The position numbers and the translations under genes were made by a program. From positions 310,001 through 374,000 of the forward strand of contig NZ_FOYL01000001.1 of the NCBI RefSeq assembly GCF_900115955.1: DNA of 64,000 nt, written 5' to 3'. How positions within the stretch are numbered: position 1 is the first letter of the stretch; every line of letters begins with the position of its first letter. The DNA is from Lentzea waywayandensis (lineage in GTDB: Bacteria > Actinomycetota > Actinomycetes > Mycobacteriales > Pseudonocardiaceae). Shown in pieces: positions 25,863 through 33,825 of this stretch. A model generated the notes under the pieces. The model searched no databases and was not told the DNA's origin. It was given only the letters and a program-made list of their open reading frames with translations.

Positions 25863-26696
25863 TCAGCCGGTGACCCACCGAAGGCCGCGCATCAACGCGT
25901 GCCCCGCGAACCGAACCCCGGTGGCCTCCGCGATCGGCAGGTACGGCAGCCGCAACGGAACCCGCGCCCACACCGGCAGGGTCGCGACCGCCGTGGAGCT
26001 CAGGATCGCGTACGGCCCGCGCGCCAGCAGCGGCAACGGCGCCTTGAGCAGCAGGAACCTGGCCGCTTCGCACGCCTCGGGCGTGCCCTTCAGCTCGGCT
26101 CGGTAGGAGTCGAGCTTCGCGTCGAGCTCGGCGACCGTGCGCGGCGGATCCGGGATGCCCATGGCGTCGGCGATGACGGCCATGTCGGCCACGTACCCGT
26201 CGTAGTCGTCCAGCGGCTTCTCGCCATAGCGCTGGTGGCAACGCAGGAAGCTGTCGACCTCGGCCACGTGCACCCACGCCAACAGGTGCGGGTCGTCGGC
26301 GCGGTACTCACGGCCGTCCGGCGCGGTGCCGTGGATGTGCTGATGCACGCGCCCGAGCCGTTCAACGGCCTTCAGCGCGTCGTCCGCGCTGCCGTACGTG
26401 GTGACGCCGACGAAGAGGCTCGTGCGCTGCAACCGGCCCCACGGGTCGGTGTGGTAGTCGGAGTGCTGCGCGACCGCCGCCATCGCCAGCGGGTGCAACG
26501 ACTGGAGCAGCAACGCCCGCAGCCCGCCGATGAACATGGCGTGATCAGCGTGCACGTGCCGGATCGGCCGGTCGTCGGCGAACAGGCGCGGGCCGGGCGA
26601 GTCGTGGATCCGGCGAGCGTGTTTCGCCCGCTCCGGACCCGCGACCTTCTCGAAGAGTCCCTCGCTCAGCTGACGCCTCAGTGCCTCCAGCATCAC
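25863..26696 (-). CDS. MpaB-like oxygenase (DUF2236)
   Basis: The 277-residue protein shows the DUF2236/MpaB pattern: a conserved Arg/His set around FIGGLRALLLQSLHPLAMAAVAQHSDYHTDPWGRL, then the HxxVH-type HLLAWVHVAEVDSFL and the RYGEKPLDDYDGYVADM segment. Characterised relatives are haem b oxygenases (latex-clearing Lcp) or the rubber and mycophenolate-pathway MpaB. The candidate haem ligand His is present. The start is GTG 26696 or ATG 26693. Substrate unknown. Its function is not implied by the neighbours. Confidence 0.8.
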   Translation of the reverse strand: MMLEALRRQLSEGLFEKVAGPERAKHARRIHDSPGPRLFADDRPIRHVHADHAMFIGGLRALLLQSLHPLAMAAVAQHSDYHTDPWGRLQRTSLFVGVTTYGSADDALKAVERLGRVHQHIHGTAPDGREYRADDPHLLAWVHVAEVDSFLRCHQRYGEKPLDDYDGYVADMAVIADAMGIPDPPRTVAELDAKLDSYRAELKGTPEACEAARFLLLKAPLPLLARGPYAILSSTAVATLPVWARVPLRLPYLPIAEATGVRFAGHALMRGLRWVTG

Positions 26697-26729
26697 TCCA
26701 TGATGCGCGCCGGTCGCTGAGAAAACAGG

Positions 26730-27572
26730 TCAGGAGTGCCAGTCGTCGCGTTCGGGAAGGCGCAGCCACAGATCAGGCGCGGTGAACGCGCGGTCGTCCA
26801 TCGGCCTCAACCCCGCGAACGCGAGGCAGAACGCCGCCGGTTCGTCCTGGTAAAGGTGTGCCAGCAGCACGTCCGCCGCTGTTTCCTCCTCCACGACGCC
26901 TTCGCCGGGATGCAGGTCCCAGTCATCGACGTCGCCGTCGCGGTACACGTCGCCGTGATTACCGCCCTTGGGGTTGGCGTACATGCCGACCGCGACGGTG
27001 CCCGCCGACAACCGTCCGAGCACGCCCGACATGGACGCCGTGTAACCCCAGAGCTGCATCAGCACACAACCGCCGGGCACCGTCGTCACACCGAGCACGG
27101 TCTCACCGCCCTGCGGCTCGGTCCGCCACTCCTGGATCTGCTCGTGAGTCACCTCGACGGACTCCGCCTCCAGCCTGCACAGCGCGGTCTCCGCGTCCAC
27201 ACCCGCGACGCACGCCAGGCTGTAGCCGTCGTCGCGGGGAACACCACCGAGTGCCGCCACGAGCCGGTCGCGTTCCTCGATGGCAGCGCGTTCTTCGTCC
27301 GTGAGGACTTCGTCGGTCGGCAACGCGTGTTCCGTGGCGAGGCTGAGCCGCGCCGGCGACCAGCCGTACATCATCGAACGTGCCGGATCCGCACCCGCGG
27401 CGAGCAGGACCCGGACGTTCTCGGGCCGGCTCGCGTGCACGGCGCGCCACAACGCGGTGCGCTCCTCGTCCATCGCGTCGATGTCGTCCGCCTGAGCGAT
27501 CAGCTCCGCGACCTCCTGCGGTGACTTGAACTCAGCGGCCCAGTGCAATTCGGAAAGCCAGTCATCCCCCAT
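26730..27572 (-). CDS. Ankyrin-repeat protein with DUF6461-like C-terminal domain
   Basis: The 280-residue protein starts with two to three ankyrin-type helices (LHWAAEFKSPQEVAELIA, ALWRAVHASRPENVRVLLAAGADP). From about residue 115 it has a domain resembling DUF6461 (DGYSLACVAGVDAETALCRL, then GGCVLMQLWGYTASMSGVLGRLSAGTVAVG and a ProLys-Gly-Gly region). DUF6461 is common in actinobacteria and has no known activity; some toxin-like genomic contexts are known. The ATG at 27572 abuts a 12-bp palindrome that would cover its ribosome site. Function unknown. Confidence 0.6.
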   Translation of the reverse strand: MGDDWLSELHWAAEFKSPQEVAELIAQADDIDAMDEERTALWRAVHASRPENVRVLLAAGADPARSMMYGWSPARLSLATEHALPTDEVLTDEERAAIEERDRLVAALGGVPRDDGYSLACVAGVDAETALCRLEAESVEVTHEQIQEWRTEPQGGETVLGVTTVPGGCVLMQLWGYTASMSGVLGRLSAGTVAVGMYANPKGGNHGDVYRDGDVDDWDLHPGEGVVEEETAADVLLAHLYQDEPAAFCLAFAGLRPMDDRAFTAPDLWLRLPERDDWHS

Positions 27573-27604
27573 GAACGGCACCCTACCGAGGCAGGGTGCC
27601 GTTC
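27573..27604 (-). terminator. 12-bp inverted repeat after the GH29-like gene
   Basis: GAACGGCACCCT (27573-27584) and AGGGTGCCGTTC (27593-27604) are exact complements with an 8-base loop. On the minus strand it begins 12 bases after the GH29-like stop (27616) and ends at the base before the ankyrin gene ATG (27572). It can terminate the upstream gene, and it hides the ribosome-site region of the downstream one. Confidence 0.65.
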
Positions 27605-27615
27605 CAGCACGGAGA

Positions 27616-30492
27616 TCAGGCGAGCGCGATCTGGTCCAGATCAGGCGCGCCCGCGCTGTCGTTGCCGAACCTGATGGTGTTGGCGCCGGCGTTCAGCGTC
27701 ACCGGGATCTCGGCCACGTAAGGCGTGTTGTTGCCGAGCCCGTCGAGCTTGACCTCGACCGGCGCGCCGCCGTTGACCGTCACGAAGTACGACCGCGGCC
27801 CGTTCACCGTGAACTGGATGAACAGCTTGTAGGAACGCGATTCCGGCACCGTCACGTTGGGGAAGGTCACCGACGCGTCCGCGCTGCCGCCGATGTTGCG
27901 CACCTTCTCCGCGCCCGAGCACGTCCCGCAACCCGTCAGCCCGGTGCTGCCGAACTGGTTCGCCGAGTCCTCCGCCTCGCGCACGAACACTCGGTCGGCG
28001 GGCCTGGTGCGCACCGGCACCGTGCCCGAGACCTTGCGGTCCGAGCCGAGCAACTGGAACGAGGCAGCGACAGGAATGCTCACCGCGCCCACGTCCGCAC
28101 CGGCGGGCGAGGTCGCGGTCCAGGTGCCTTCGAGCAGGCCGGCCAGGCGCATCGACGCACGCGTGGCCGGCGCACCGGTCAGCGTCCAGCCCGCGGGGAG
28201 AGCCGGGGCGAGGGACACGTTGTCGATCTGGTCGTCGGCGTCGAGCCGCAGCCGTGCGGTGATCTTCACGGACTGCTGACCGGGCGCGACCCATTGCACG
28301 CCATGGGGTTCCACGGTCAGGGTCGTCTTCGGCGTGTAGTTCGACGGCGGCAGCCCGCCCACCGAGATCCGGTCCAGGCCGAGCCTGCCGGTGCCGAACA
28401 CCTTCACCGTGTTGCGGCCCGCGTTCAACGGCACCGCGACCGACGTCGGATCCGGCACGTCCGCCCGATCGCGAGGCACCGCAACGGACACCGGCGCCGC
28501 GCCGTTCACGGAGACCGAGACGACCGAGGACTCGGCCGACATCAGGTCGAGCCGCAGGCTGTAAGTACCAGCCGTGCCAACGGAAACATCGCGGTAGGTC
28601 ACGGCATTGCGCTCGCCGCCACCGAGACCGGTCACCTGCCGTGCGCCGGAGCAGGCCGCACAGGACTCACCGCGCGCCGAACCCGACCGTGACGCGTCCT
28701 CGGCTTCCAATGCGCCCGGCAAGCCGCGCGGATAGCTGTGGCCGACCCGGATCTCGTCGATCTTCAGTTCCTTGAAGTAGACGGGAGCCTGCGGCCCGCC
28801 CCAGGTGTTCAGCACGGTCAGCTTCAGGAACCGGGCCTCCTGCGCCCCGATGTCGATGAACTGAGTTCCACGCGCCGAAGGCAACGCCCCACTGCGGACG
28901 TGCCACCAGTTGCGGCCGTCAACAGACGCCGTCAGCTGGTAGTCCTTGATGCGCGAGGAATCCTCCGGCCGCCCGAACGACACGCGGGCGTGCGTGGGCG
29001 ACGACTCGCGCTGGTTGATCGCGAGGAACGCGGCCTCCTTACGACGGCCGAGGTCGAGCGAGATCGAGACGGGCTGCGCGGCGTTGGCGTCCCAGTACGT
29101 CTCATAGCTGCCATCGGTCAGATGAGAGGCCGGGAAACCGTTCTCGGACGACGTCGCCGAAGCCTTCACGCCGGTGTAGAAGCCTTGCTGCCCAGCGGTT
29201 TCCACGGCGAACACCGTGTCGTACTCGTCCCACGCCGTTATGCCCTGGATCGTCAGGAACCCTGCCGACTGTGAGAACCGCATCCGTTCGCCGGTGCGCA
29301 GATCACGAACGCCGGTCACGCGATACCCGTTGTCCCGCAGGCGAACGAAGTCGGCGCGTGGCCTGGTGACGACGTGGACGTACTGCTTGCCGGTGCGTGG
29401 ATTGATGGTGATCACGCCGTGCGCGCCGTCGTTCCAGAACCCCGGCTGCATGCCGCCGTACAGGTAACCGGCGCCTTCGACGCCCTGGATCGACTCGCGG
29501 ATCGGCGGCACCCACGAGGCCATGAAGTTGTTGTAGGTCTCCTGTTGCGCGGGCATCCTGCCGTTCACCATCGGCGTCTCGGCCATCAGCGACTTGATCG
29601 ACGAACCCGCGTTGGTGACGTAGCGGCCGGTGTTCAGGCGCGTGTCGACGGCGTGGTTTCCGCCGTCGTACCACCAGTCGCCGGTGTTGGGCAGCTTGTA
29701 GCAGGCTTCGGACAGGCGCGGCATCGGCGTGAACGTCGCCGCCGGGTAGTCGTAGGACGGGAACATGCCGGTCTTCTGCTCGTTCGAGACCGTGTCCATG
29801 ATCGGCGTGTCCTCGTTGTTGTTGCTCAGCAACCAGGTGGGCCGCAGCTGCCGGATCTGCTCGTAGAGCTTGTTGCGCTCCCAGTACTCGTTGTCGTTGT
29901 CGATCCAGAAGCCGGCGAGGTCGTCGTAGTTCTTCATCACCTCGAAGAAGAGCTCGTAGCTGTACTTGCCGAAGCCCTCGCGCGTGGTCAGGTCGACCTG
30001 CTCGCCGCGATGAGCCGAGTACGCGGCCGAGTCGAGCATCTGCACGCCCTGCTCGCTGTGCCACTGCGGGTCGTCGGTCATGTAGAGGATGACCTTGACG
30101 CCCTTGGCCTTGCCCGCGCGGACGAGCTCGCCGAGCAGATCGCGTTCGGTCGCGCAGCTGCCGGGGACCTTCGACGGCCACGGCCGCGCGTAGCCCAGCC
30201 GCGAGTGGAACGTCGCCAGCACGACGTAGGAGGCGCCGAGCTTGCGGGCCTCGTCGATCCAGTAGTCGGGGGTCCACCCGCCGCCGGTGACGTCGCGCTC
30301 CCACTCGGCGCAGTTCAGGTGCTTCGGGGCGGTGAACATGCCCCAGTGCAGGAACAACCCGGCGGTCGACTGCCGCAGCCACTCCTGTCTCGGGTGTTGC
30401 ACCTCGGCTTGAGCGGCTCCTTGCGCCACCACGGTGAGCAGACCTGCGAGCAGCGCGGCCACCACAGCCACGCACCAACGACGTAGTCCCAT
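27616..30492 (-). CDS. Secreted GH29-like glycosidase with F5/8C and CBM modules
   Basis: The 958-residue protein has a signal peptide after RRWCVAVVAALLAGLLTVVA. An alpha-L-fucosidase-like (GH29) barrel follows, with the candidate nucleophile Asp in GFWIDNDNEYW. A discoidin (F5/8 type C) domain comes next, around SATSSENGFPASHLTDGSYETYWDA. Then come a CBM35/CBM6-like module (EAEDASRSGS...CAACSG), a NEW3-like beta-sandwich and a second CBM35-like module (REAEDSANQFG...CGTCSG). It probably removes alpha-linked fucose or galactose from polysaccharides outside the cell; substrate unproven. ATG 30492 is chosen because AGAAGG lies 8 bases ahead. A terminator-like palindrome follows the stop. Confidence 0.8.
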   Translation of the reverse strand: MGLRRWCVAVVAALLAGLLTVVAQGAAQAEVQHPRQEWLRQSTAGLFLHWGMFTAPKHLNCAEWERDVTGGGWTPDYWIDEARKLGASYVVLATFHSRLGYARPWPSKVPGSCATERDLLGELVRAGKAKGVKVILYMTDDPQWHSEQGVQMLDSAAYSAHRGEQVDLTTREGFGKYSYELFFEVMKNYDDLAGFWIDNDNEYWERNKLYEQIRQLRPTWLLSNNNEDTPIMDTVSNEQKTGMFPSYDYPAATFTPMPRLSEACYKLPNTGDWWYDGGNHAVDTRLNTGRYVTNAGSSIKSLMAETPMVNGRMPAQQETYNNFMASWVPPIRESIQGVEGAGYLYGGMQPGFWNDGAHGVITINPRTGKQYVHVVTRPRADFVRLRDNGYRVTGVRDLRTGERMRFSQSAGFLTIQGITAWDEYDTVFAVETAGQQGFYTGVKASATSSENGFPASHLTDGSYETYWDANAAQPVSISLDLGRRKEAAFLAINQRESSPTHARVSFGRPEDSSRIKDYQLTASVDGRNWWHVRSGALPSARGTQFIDIGAQEARFLKLTVLNTWGGPQAPVYFKELKIDEIRVGHSYPRGLPGALEAEDASRSGSARGESCAACSGARQVTGLGGGERNAVTYRDVSVGTAGTYSLRLDLMSAESSVVSVSVNGAAPVSVAVPRDRADVPDPTSVAVPLNAGRNTVKVFGTGRLGLDRISVGGLPPSNYTPKTTLTVEPHGVQWVAPGQQSVKITARLRLDADDQIDNVSLAPALPAGWTLTGAPATRASMRLAGLLEGTWTATSPAGADVGAVSIPVAASFQLLGSDRKVSGTVPVRTRPADRVFVREAEDSANQFGSTGLTGCGTCSGAEKVRNIGGSADASVTFPNVTVPESRSYKLFIQFTVNGPRSYFVTVNGGAPVEVKLDGLGNNTPYVAEIPVTLNAGANTIRFGNDSAGAPDLDQIALA

Positions 30493-30691
30493 GACCATTG
30501 CCTTCTCGTCCGGGGCGGCGGCGAGAAGATCCGATGATTGCAACCGGAACCAGGCGGGTCAAGGCCCATTCGCCGCCCAAAGATGAACACTCATCGGACC
30601 ACTCGCCGATCCAGCGCGTCGTCAGCCGCCGCCGTGATAATCAGGCGTCTGGCTGCCCACGATCAACTTCGGCCGACTAGGACGGAACTGG

Positions 30692-31558
30692 ATGAACGAC
30701 GAGCACCTCCCCGGCTTCTACCACGACGCGGAGGCGGTCTCCCGGCTCGGGCAGCGGCTCACCCTGCTGTTCAGCCGGGTGCGGCTGATCGGCGCGGTGG
30801 TCGCGGCGGTCGGCGGTGCGTTCAAGTGGCAGATCGGCGGCGGCGTCGACGTCTGGGCCTGGGTGGCGCTGGGCGGGTTCCTCATCGCGCTGTTCGGCGA
30901 GCTCCTGCTGTGGGTGATGCACCCGGAGCTGAAGTGGAACGCCGGCCGGACCGTCGCCGAACGCGTGAAGTCGCTGGCCTGGCGCTACGCCGTGGCGGGC
31001 GACCCGTTCCACGGCATCGTCCAGAACCCGCGCAAGGAGCTGGACCTCGCCATCGCCGACGCGGTGCGGGAACACCGCAGGGAGGTGATGCTCACCAGCG
31101 CGAACGACAACGGCGAGCAGGTCATGACCGAGCTGCGCGCCAGGCCGTTCGACGAGCGCAGGACCGCCTACCGCGAAGCCCGCGTCCAGCCGCAGCTCCA
31201 GTGGTACCGCGACAGGTCCGCGATGAACGAGACCCGCGCGAACGTGTTCCGCGTCCTGATGATCGTCGGCGAGCTCGTCGCGATCGTCTTCGCCATCCTG
31301 CGCATCAACGGCGCGTGGGACGTCGACCTGTCCGGCGTGATGGCCGCGGCCGTCGCGGGCGGCGCGGCCTGGATCGGCCTGCGCCAGTACGAGAACCTCA
31401 GGATCACCTACGCGGCCGCGGCCGGCGAGCTCGCGGCCATCGACCACCGGCTCCCCTACGTGCGGGAGACCGACTGGGCCGCCGTGGTCGCCGAGACCGA
31501 GGCCGTGATCGGCAAGGAGCACGCCGCCTGGCTCGCGTCGCGGCCCAGCGCGACCTGA
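30692..31558 (+). CDS. Four-helix membrane protein with two SLATT-type modules
   Basis: The 288-residue protein has two helix pairs: residues about 30-52 and 52-75 (LIGAVVAAVGGAF, VWAWVALGGFLIALFGELLLWVM) and about 180-225 (VLMIVGELVAIVFAILR, VMAAAVAGGAAWIGL). Each pair is followed by a charged helical tail. The second tail ends in AVIGKEHAAWL, as in SLATT (SMODS- and SLOG-associating 2TM effector) proteins, formerly DUF4231-like. SLATT proteins are predicted pore-forming effectors in nucleotide-signalling conflict systems. No cyclase or SLOG sensor gene is adjacent, so the role is uncertain. It converges on a TerB-like gene 18 bases away. Confidence 0.7.
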   Translation: MNDEHLPGFYHDAEAVSRLGQRLTLLFSRVRLIGAVVAAVGGAFKWQIGGGVDVWAWVALGGFLIALFGELLLWVMHPELKWNAGRTVAERVKSLAWRYAVAGDPFHGIVQNPRKELDLAIADAVREHRREVMLTSANDNGEQVMTELRARPFDERRTAYREARVQPQLQWYRDRSAMNETRANVFRVLMIVGELVAIVFAILRINGAWDVDLSGVMAAAVAGGAAWIGLRQYENLRITYAAAAGELAAIDHRLPYVRETDWAAVVAETEAVIGKEHAAWLASRPSAT

Positions 31559-31576
31559 GCCAGGCGGAACGCGCCG

Positions 31577-31963
31577 TCAGCTGAGTGCTTCGACGACCTT
31601 GGTGACCATCGCCCGCTCGGCCACGGCCACCTCGCCGTCCGCGCCCGCCACCGAGCGGCACATCTCCGACACGGCGGCGCGGAAGATCGCGACGTCACGC
31701 GGTTCGTGGGCGTTGATGATCGCCACGGAGTCCCGCAGCGCGGCCAGGACCCCGGACTCCACATCGGACGCCGAGCCCTTCGGCAACGAGGGCGGCGCCG
31801 CGGCGATGATCGCGCGCAGGTCGTCCGTGAGCAGGGTGATGGCCCTGATGCCCGCCTGGCTCTCCTCGTCGACCGAGCCGGGGTCCGCAGTGGACACCAG
31901 CACCATGGCACCGAAAACGGCCGTGCGGAGGGTCTGCCCCTCCGCCTCCGTGTACGCAGTCAT
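31577..31963 (-). CDS. Small TerB-like helical protein
   Basis: The 128-residue protein is all helical. Its C-terminal stretch (CRSVAGADGEVAVAERAMVTKVVEAL) recalls the acidic metal-binding motif of TerB-type tellurite-resistance domains, though the first half is less clear. Function is unknown; TerB proteins bind calcium at membranes in stress or phage-response modules. ATG 31963 is preferred to an alternative six codons earlier. It is convergent with the SLATT-type gene and divergent from the XRE-cupin regulator by 30 bases. Confidence 0.5.
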   Translation of the reverse strand: MTAYTEAEGQTLRTAVFGAMVLVSTADPGSVDEESQAGIRAITLLTDDLRAIIAAAPPSLPKGSASDVESGVLAALRDSVAIINAHEPRDVAIFRAAVSEMCRSVAGADGEVAVAERAMVTKVVEALS

Positions 31964-31993
31964 GGGCGCAAGCCTATGCAACGATCAGTGGCT

Positions 31994-32539
31994 ATGAGTG
32001 CGGGTCAGGTGCTTGGCGCCAACATCAGGGCGTTCCGGGAGCAGCGCGGGCTGTCGCTGTCGGAGCTCGCGCGGCGGTCGTCCATCGCCAAGGGCACGCT
32101 GTCGCAGCTGGAGAGCGGCGCGGGCAACCCGACGATCGAGACAGTGTTCAGTTTGTCGAACGCTCTGGATGTGCCGGTGTCGGAACTGGTCACCGCGCGG
32201 ACGCCGCCGGAGGTCGTGCTGGTCCGCGCCAGGGACGTCGAGGTGCTCAGCAGCAACGCCGTCGACCTGCGGCTGATGCGACGGATGGACGTCGGGGACA
32301 CCGTGCTGGAGATCTACGACCAGCGGGTCCGGCCCGGTGCCACGCAGACCAGCGAAGGACACCCCGGCAAGGAACACGTGCTGGTCACGAGCGGTCAGCT
32401 CCGGGTAGGACCGGTGGACGAGCCGTACGAACTGGGACCCGGCGACTACGTGTGCTTCCCCGGTTCGATGCCGCACTCGTACGAGACTGTCGACGGTGAG
32501 GTCAGCTCGGTACTGGTGCTGGAGTACCCGAAGCACTAA
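31994..32539 (+). CDS. XRE-cupin regulator of the hydroxyproline operon
   Basis: The 181-residue protein has an N-terminal XRE helix-turn-helix (IRAFREQRGLSLSELARRSSIAKGTLSQLESGAGNPTIETV, residues about 10-60). A C-terminal cupin follows (EHVLVTSGQLRV...GDYVCFPGSMPHSYE, about 110-175), which would sense a small catabolite. It is the first gene of the hydroxyproline cluster; a dyad follows directly after its stop. It probably controls the cluster and itself; whether as repressor or activator is not visible. Confidence 0.85.
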   Translation: MSAGQVLGANIRAFREQRGLSLSELARRSSIAKGTLSQLESGAGNPTIETVFSLSNALDVPVSELVTARTPPEVVLVRARDVEVLSSNAVDLRLMRRMDVGDTVLEIYDQRVRPGATQTSEGHPGKEHVLVTSGQLRVGPVDEPYELGPGDYVCFPGSMPHSYETVDGEVSSVLVLEYPKH

Positions 32540-32557
32540 CGTTCATTCTATTGAACG
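32540..32557. promoter_or_regulatory. Operator-like dyad between regulator and catabolic genes
   Basis: CGTTCA-TTCTAT-TGAACG is a perfect 18-base dyad filling most of the 27-base gap between the XRE-cupin gene and the first dehydrogenase gene. AT-rich GTTCA/TGAAC dyads are typical of XRE-cupin operators. The right arm overlaps the GGAGG ribosome site by one base. Confidence 0.6.
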
Positions 32558-32566
32558 GAGGTGGCG

Positions 32567-33646
32567 ATGCAGCCGGACGTCGTGGTCATGGGCGCGGGCA
32601 TCATCGGGGCAGCGTGCGCGCAGGCTCTGCGAGCGCGCGGGCTCCGTGTCGTCGTCCTCGACCGGCACGGACCGGCGTCGGGCACCAGCGCGGCCGGCGA
32701 GGGCAACGTCCTGGTCAGCGACAAGGAGCCGGGCCCCGAACTCGAACTGGCCCGGGCGAGTCGCGACCTCTGGCCGGAGCTGGCAGAAGACGCCGAATGG
32801 GAGGAGAAGGGCGGACTGGTCGTCGCCACGACTCCCGAGGCCGTCGTCCCGCTCCAGACCTTCGCCGCGAAGCAACGGGCCGCGGGCATCGACGCCTGCG
32901 AGATCACCACCGCCGACGCGCTGACCTGCGAACCGCACCTCAGCCCGGACATCACCGCCGCCGTCCACTACCTCCAGGACGCCCAGCTCAACCCGGTCAA
33001 GGCCACCCGCGCACTGCTGCGCGGCATCGAGGTCAGACGTACCGAGGTGTCCACAACGGACGGCCGCGGCGTGACGACCCCGGACGGCGTGATCAGCTGC
33101 GGCGCGGTCGTGAACGCCACCGGCCCGTGGGCGCGGAACTTCGGCGTCAACGTGCTGCCCCGGCGCGGCGTGGTGCTCGTGACCACCCCGATCCCCGGCA
33201 CGATCCGGCACAAGGTCTACGACGCGGACTACGTCGGCGCGGTCGCGAGCGGCGACGCGGACCTCCAGACGTCCGGCGTGGTCGAGTCGACCCAGGCCGG
33301 CACGGTGCTGATCGGGTCGAGCCGCCAGCGCAAGGGCTTCGACGACACGATCGAGAGCAGGGTCCTGAAAGCGTTGGCGCTGAAGGCGATCGCGCTCTTC
33401 CCGATGCTGACGAACGTCCCGGTCATGCGCGCGTACGGCGGCTTCCGCCCGTACGCCCCCGATCATCTGCCGATCATCGGTGAGGACCCCCGCACGCCCG
33501 GCCTGTGGCACGCCACCGGCCACGAGGGCGCGGGCGTCGGTCTCGCCCCGGCGACCGGACGTCTGCTCGCGCAGCTCCTCACCGGCGAGACCCCGCTCGT
33601 GGATCCCCACCCGTTCCGCGTGGACCGGCCGGAGGTGATGGTGTGA
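32567..33646 (+). CDS. D-hydroxyproline dehydrogenase, FAD (DAO-type) beta subunit
   Basis: The 359-residue flavoprotein has the N-terminal dinucleotide fold VVVMGAGIIGAACAQALRARG. The DAO C-terminal part has RAYGGFRPYAPDHLPIIG and the FAD-binding HATGHEGAGVGLAPATGRLLA. It oxidises cis-4-hydroxy-D-proline to pyrroline-4-hydroxy-2-carboxylate within a heteromeric membrane-linked dehydrogenase. The ATG at 32567 follows GGAGG by 5 bases. It overlaps the 2Fe-2S gene start (GTGA). The beta, gamma, alpha order and the following deaminase and epimerase genes support the assignment over glycine or sarcosine oxidase. Confidence 0.82.
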   Translation: MQPDVVVMGAGIIGAACAQALRARGLRVVVLDRHGPASGTSAAGEGNVLVSDKEPGPELELARASRDLWPELAEDAEWEEKGGLVVATTPEAVVPLQTFAAKQRAAGIDACEITTADALTCEPHLSPDITAAVHYLQDAQLNPVKATRALLRGIEVRRTEVSTTDGRGVTTPDGVISCGAVVNATGPWARNFGVNVLPRRGVVLVTTPIPGTIRHKVYDADYVGAVASGDADLQTSGVVESTQAGTVLIGSSRQRKGFDDTIESRVLKALALKAIALFPMLTNVPVMRAYGGFRPYAPDHLPIIGEDPRTPGLWHATGHEGAGVGLAPATGRLLAQLLTGETPLVDPHPFRVDRPEVMV

Positions 33647-33825
33647 AGGTGACGTTCAACGGCCTGGAGCGCGAGGTCGCCCATGTCGCGGAGTTGTTGC
33701 CCGGCAGGTTCTTCTGCGGCATCGGCGTGTGCTTCGGCTGCGTCGCGGAGATCAACGGCGTGCCCGAGGTCCGCGCGTGCCGCCACCCGTTGCGCAACGG
33801 CGACGTCATCAGGACGACGTCATGA
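33643..33825 (+). CDS. Small 2Fe-2S subunit (gamma) of D-hydroxyproline dehydrogenase
   Basis: The 60-residue protein holds a ferredoxin-like cluster motif, CGIGVCFGC, with a fourth Cys in RACRHP. This is the pattern of the small iron-sulfur subunit of hydroxyproline, proline and opine dehydrogenases. It passes electrons between the flavin subunits. It starts at GTG 33643, overlapping the beta-subunit stop, and its own stop overlaps the alpha-subunit ATG by 4 bases. Confidence 0.85.
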   Translation: MKVTFNGLEREVAHVAELLPGRFFCGIGVCFGCVAEINGVPEVRACRHPLRNGDVIRTTS

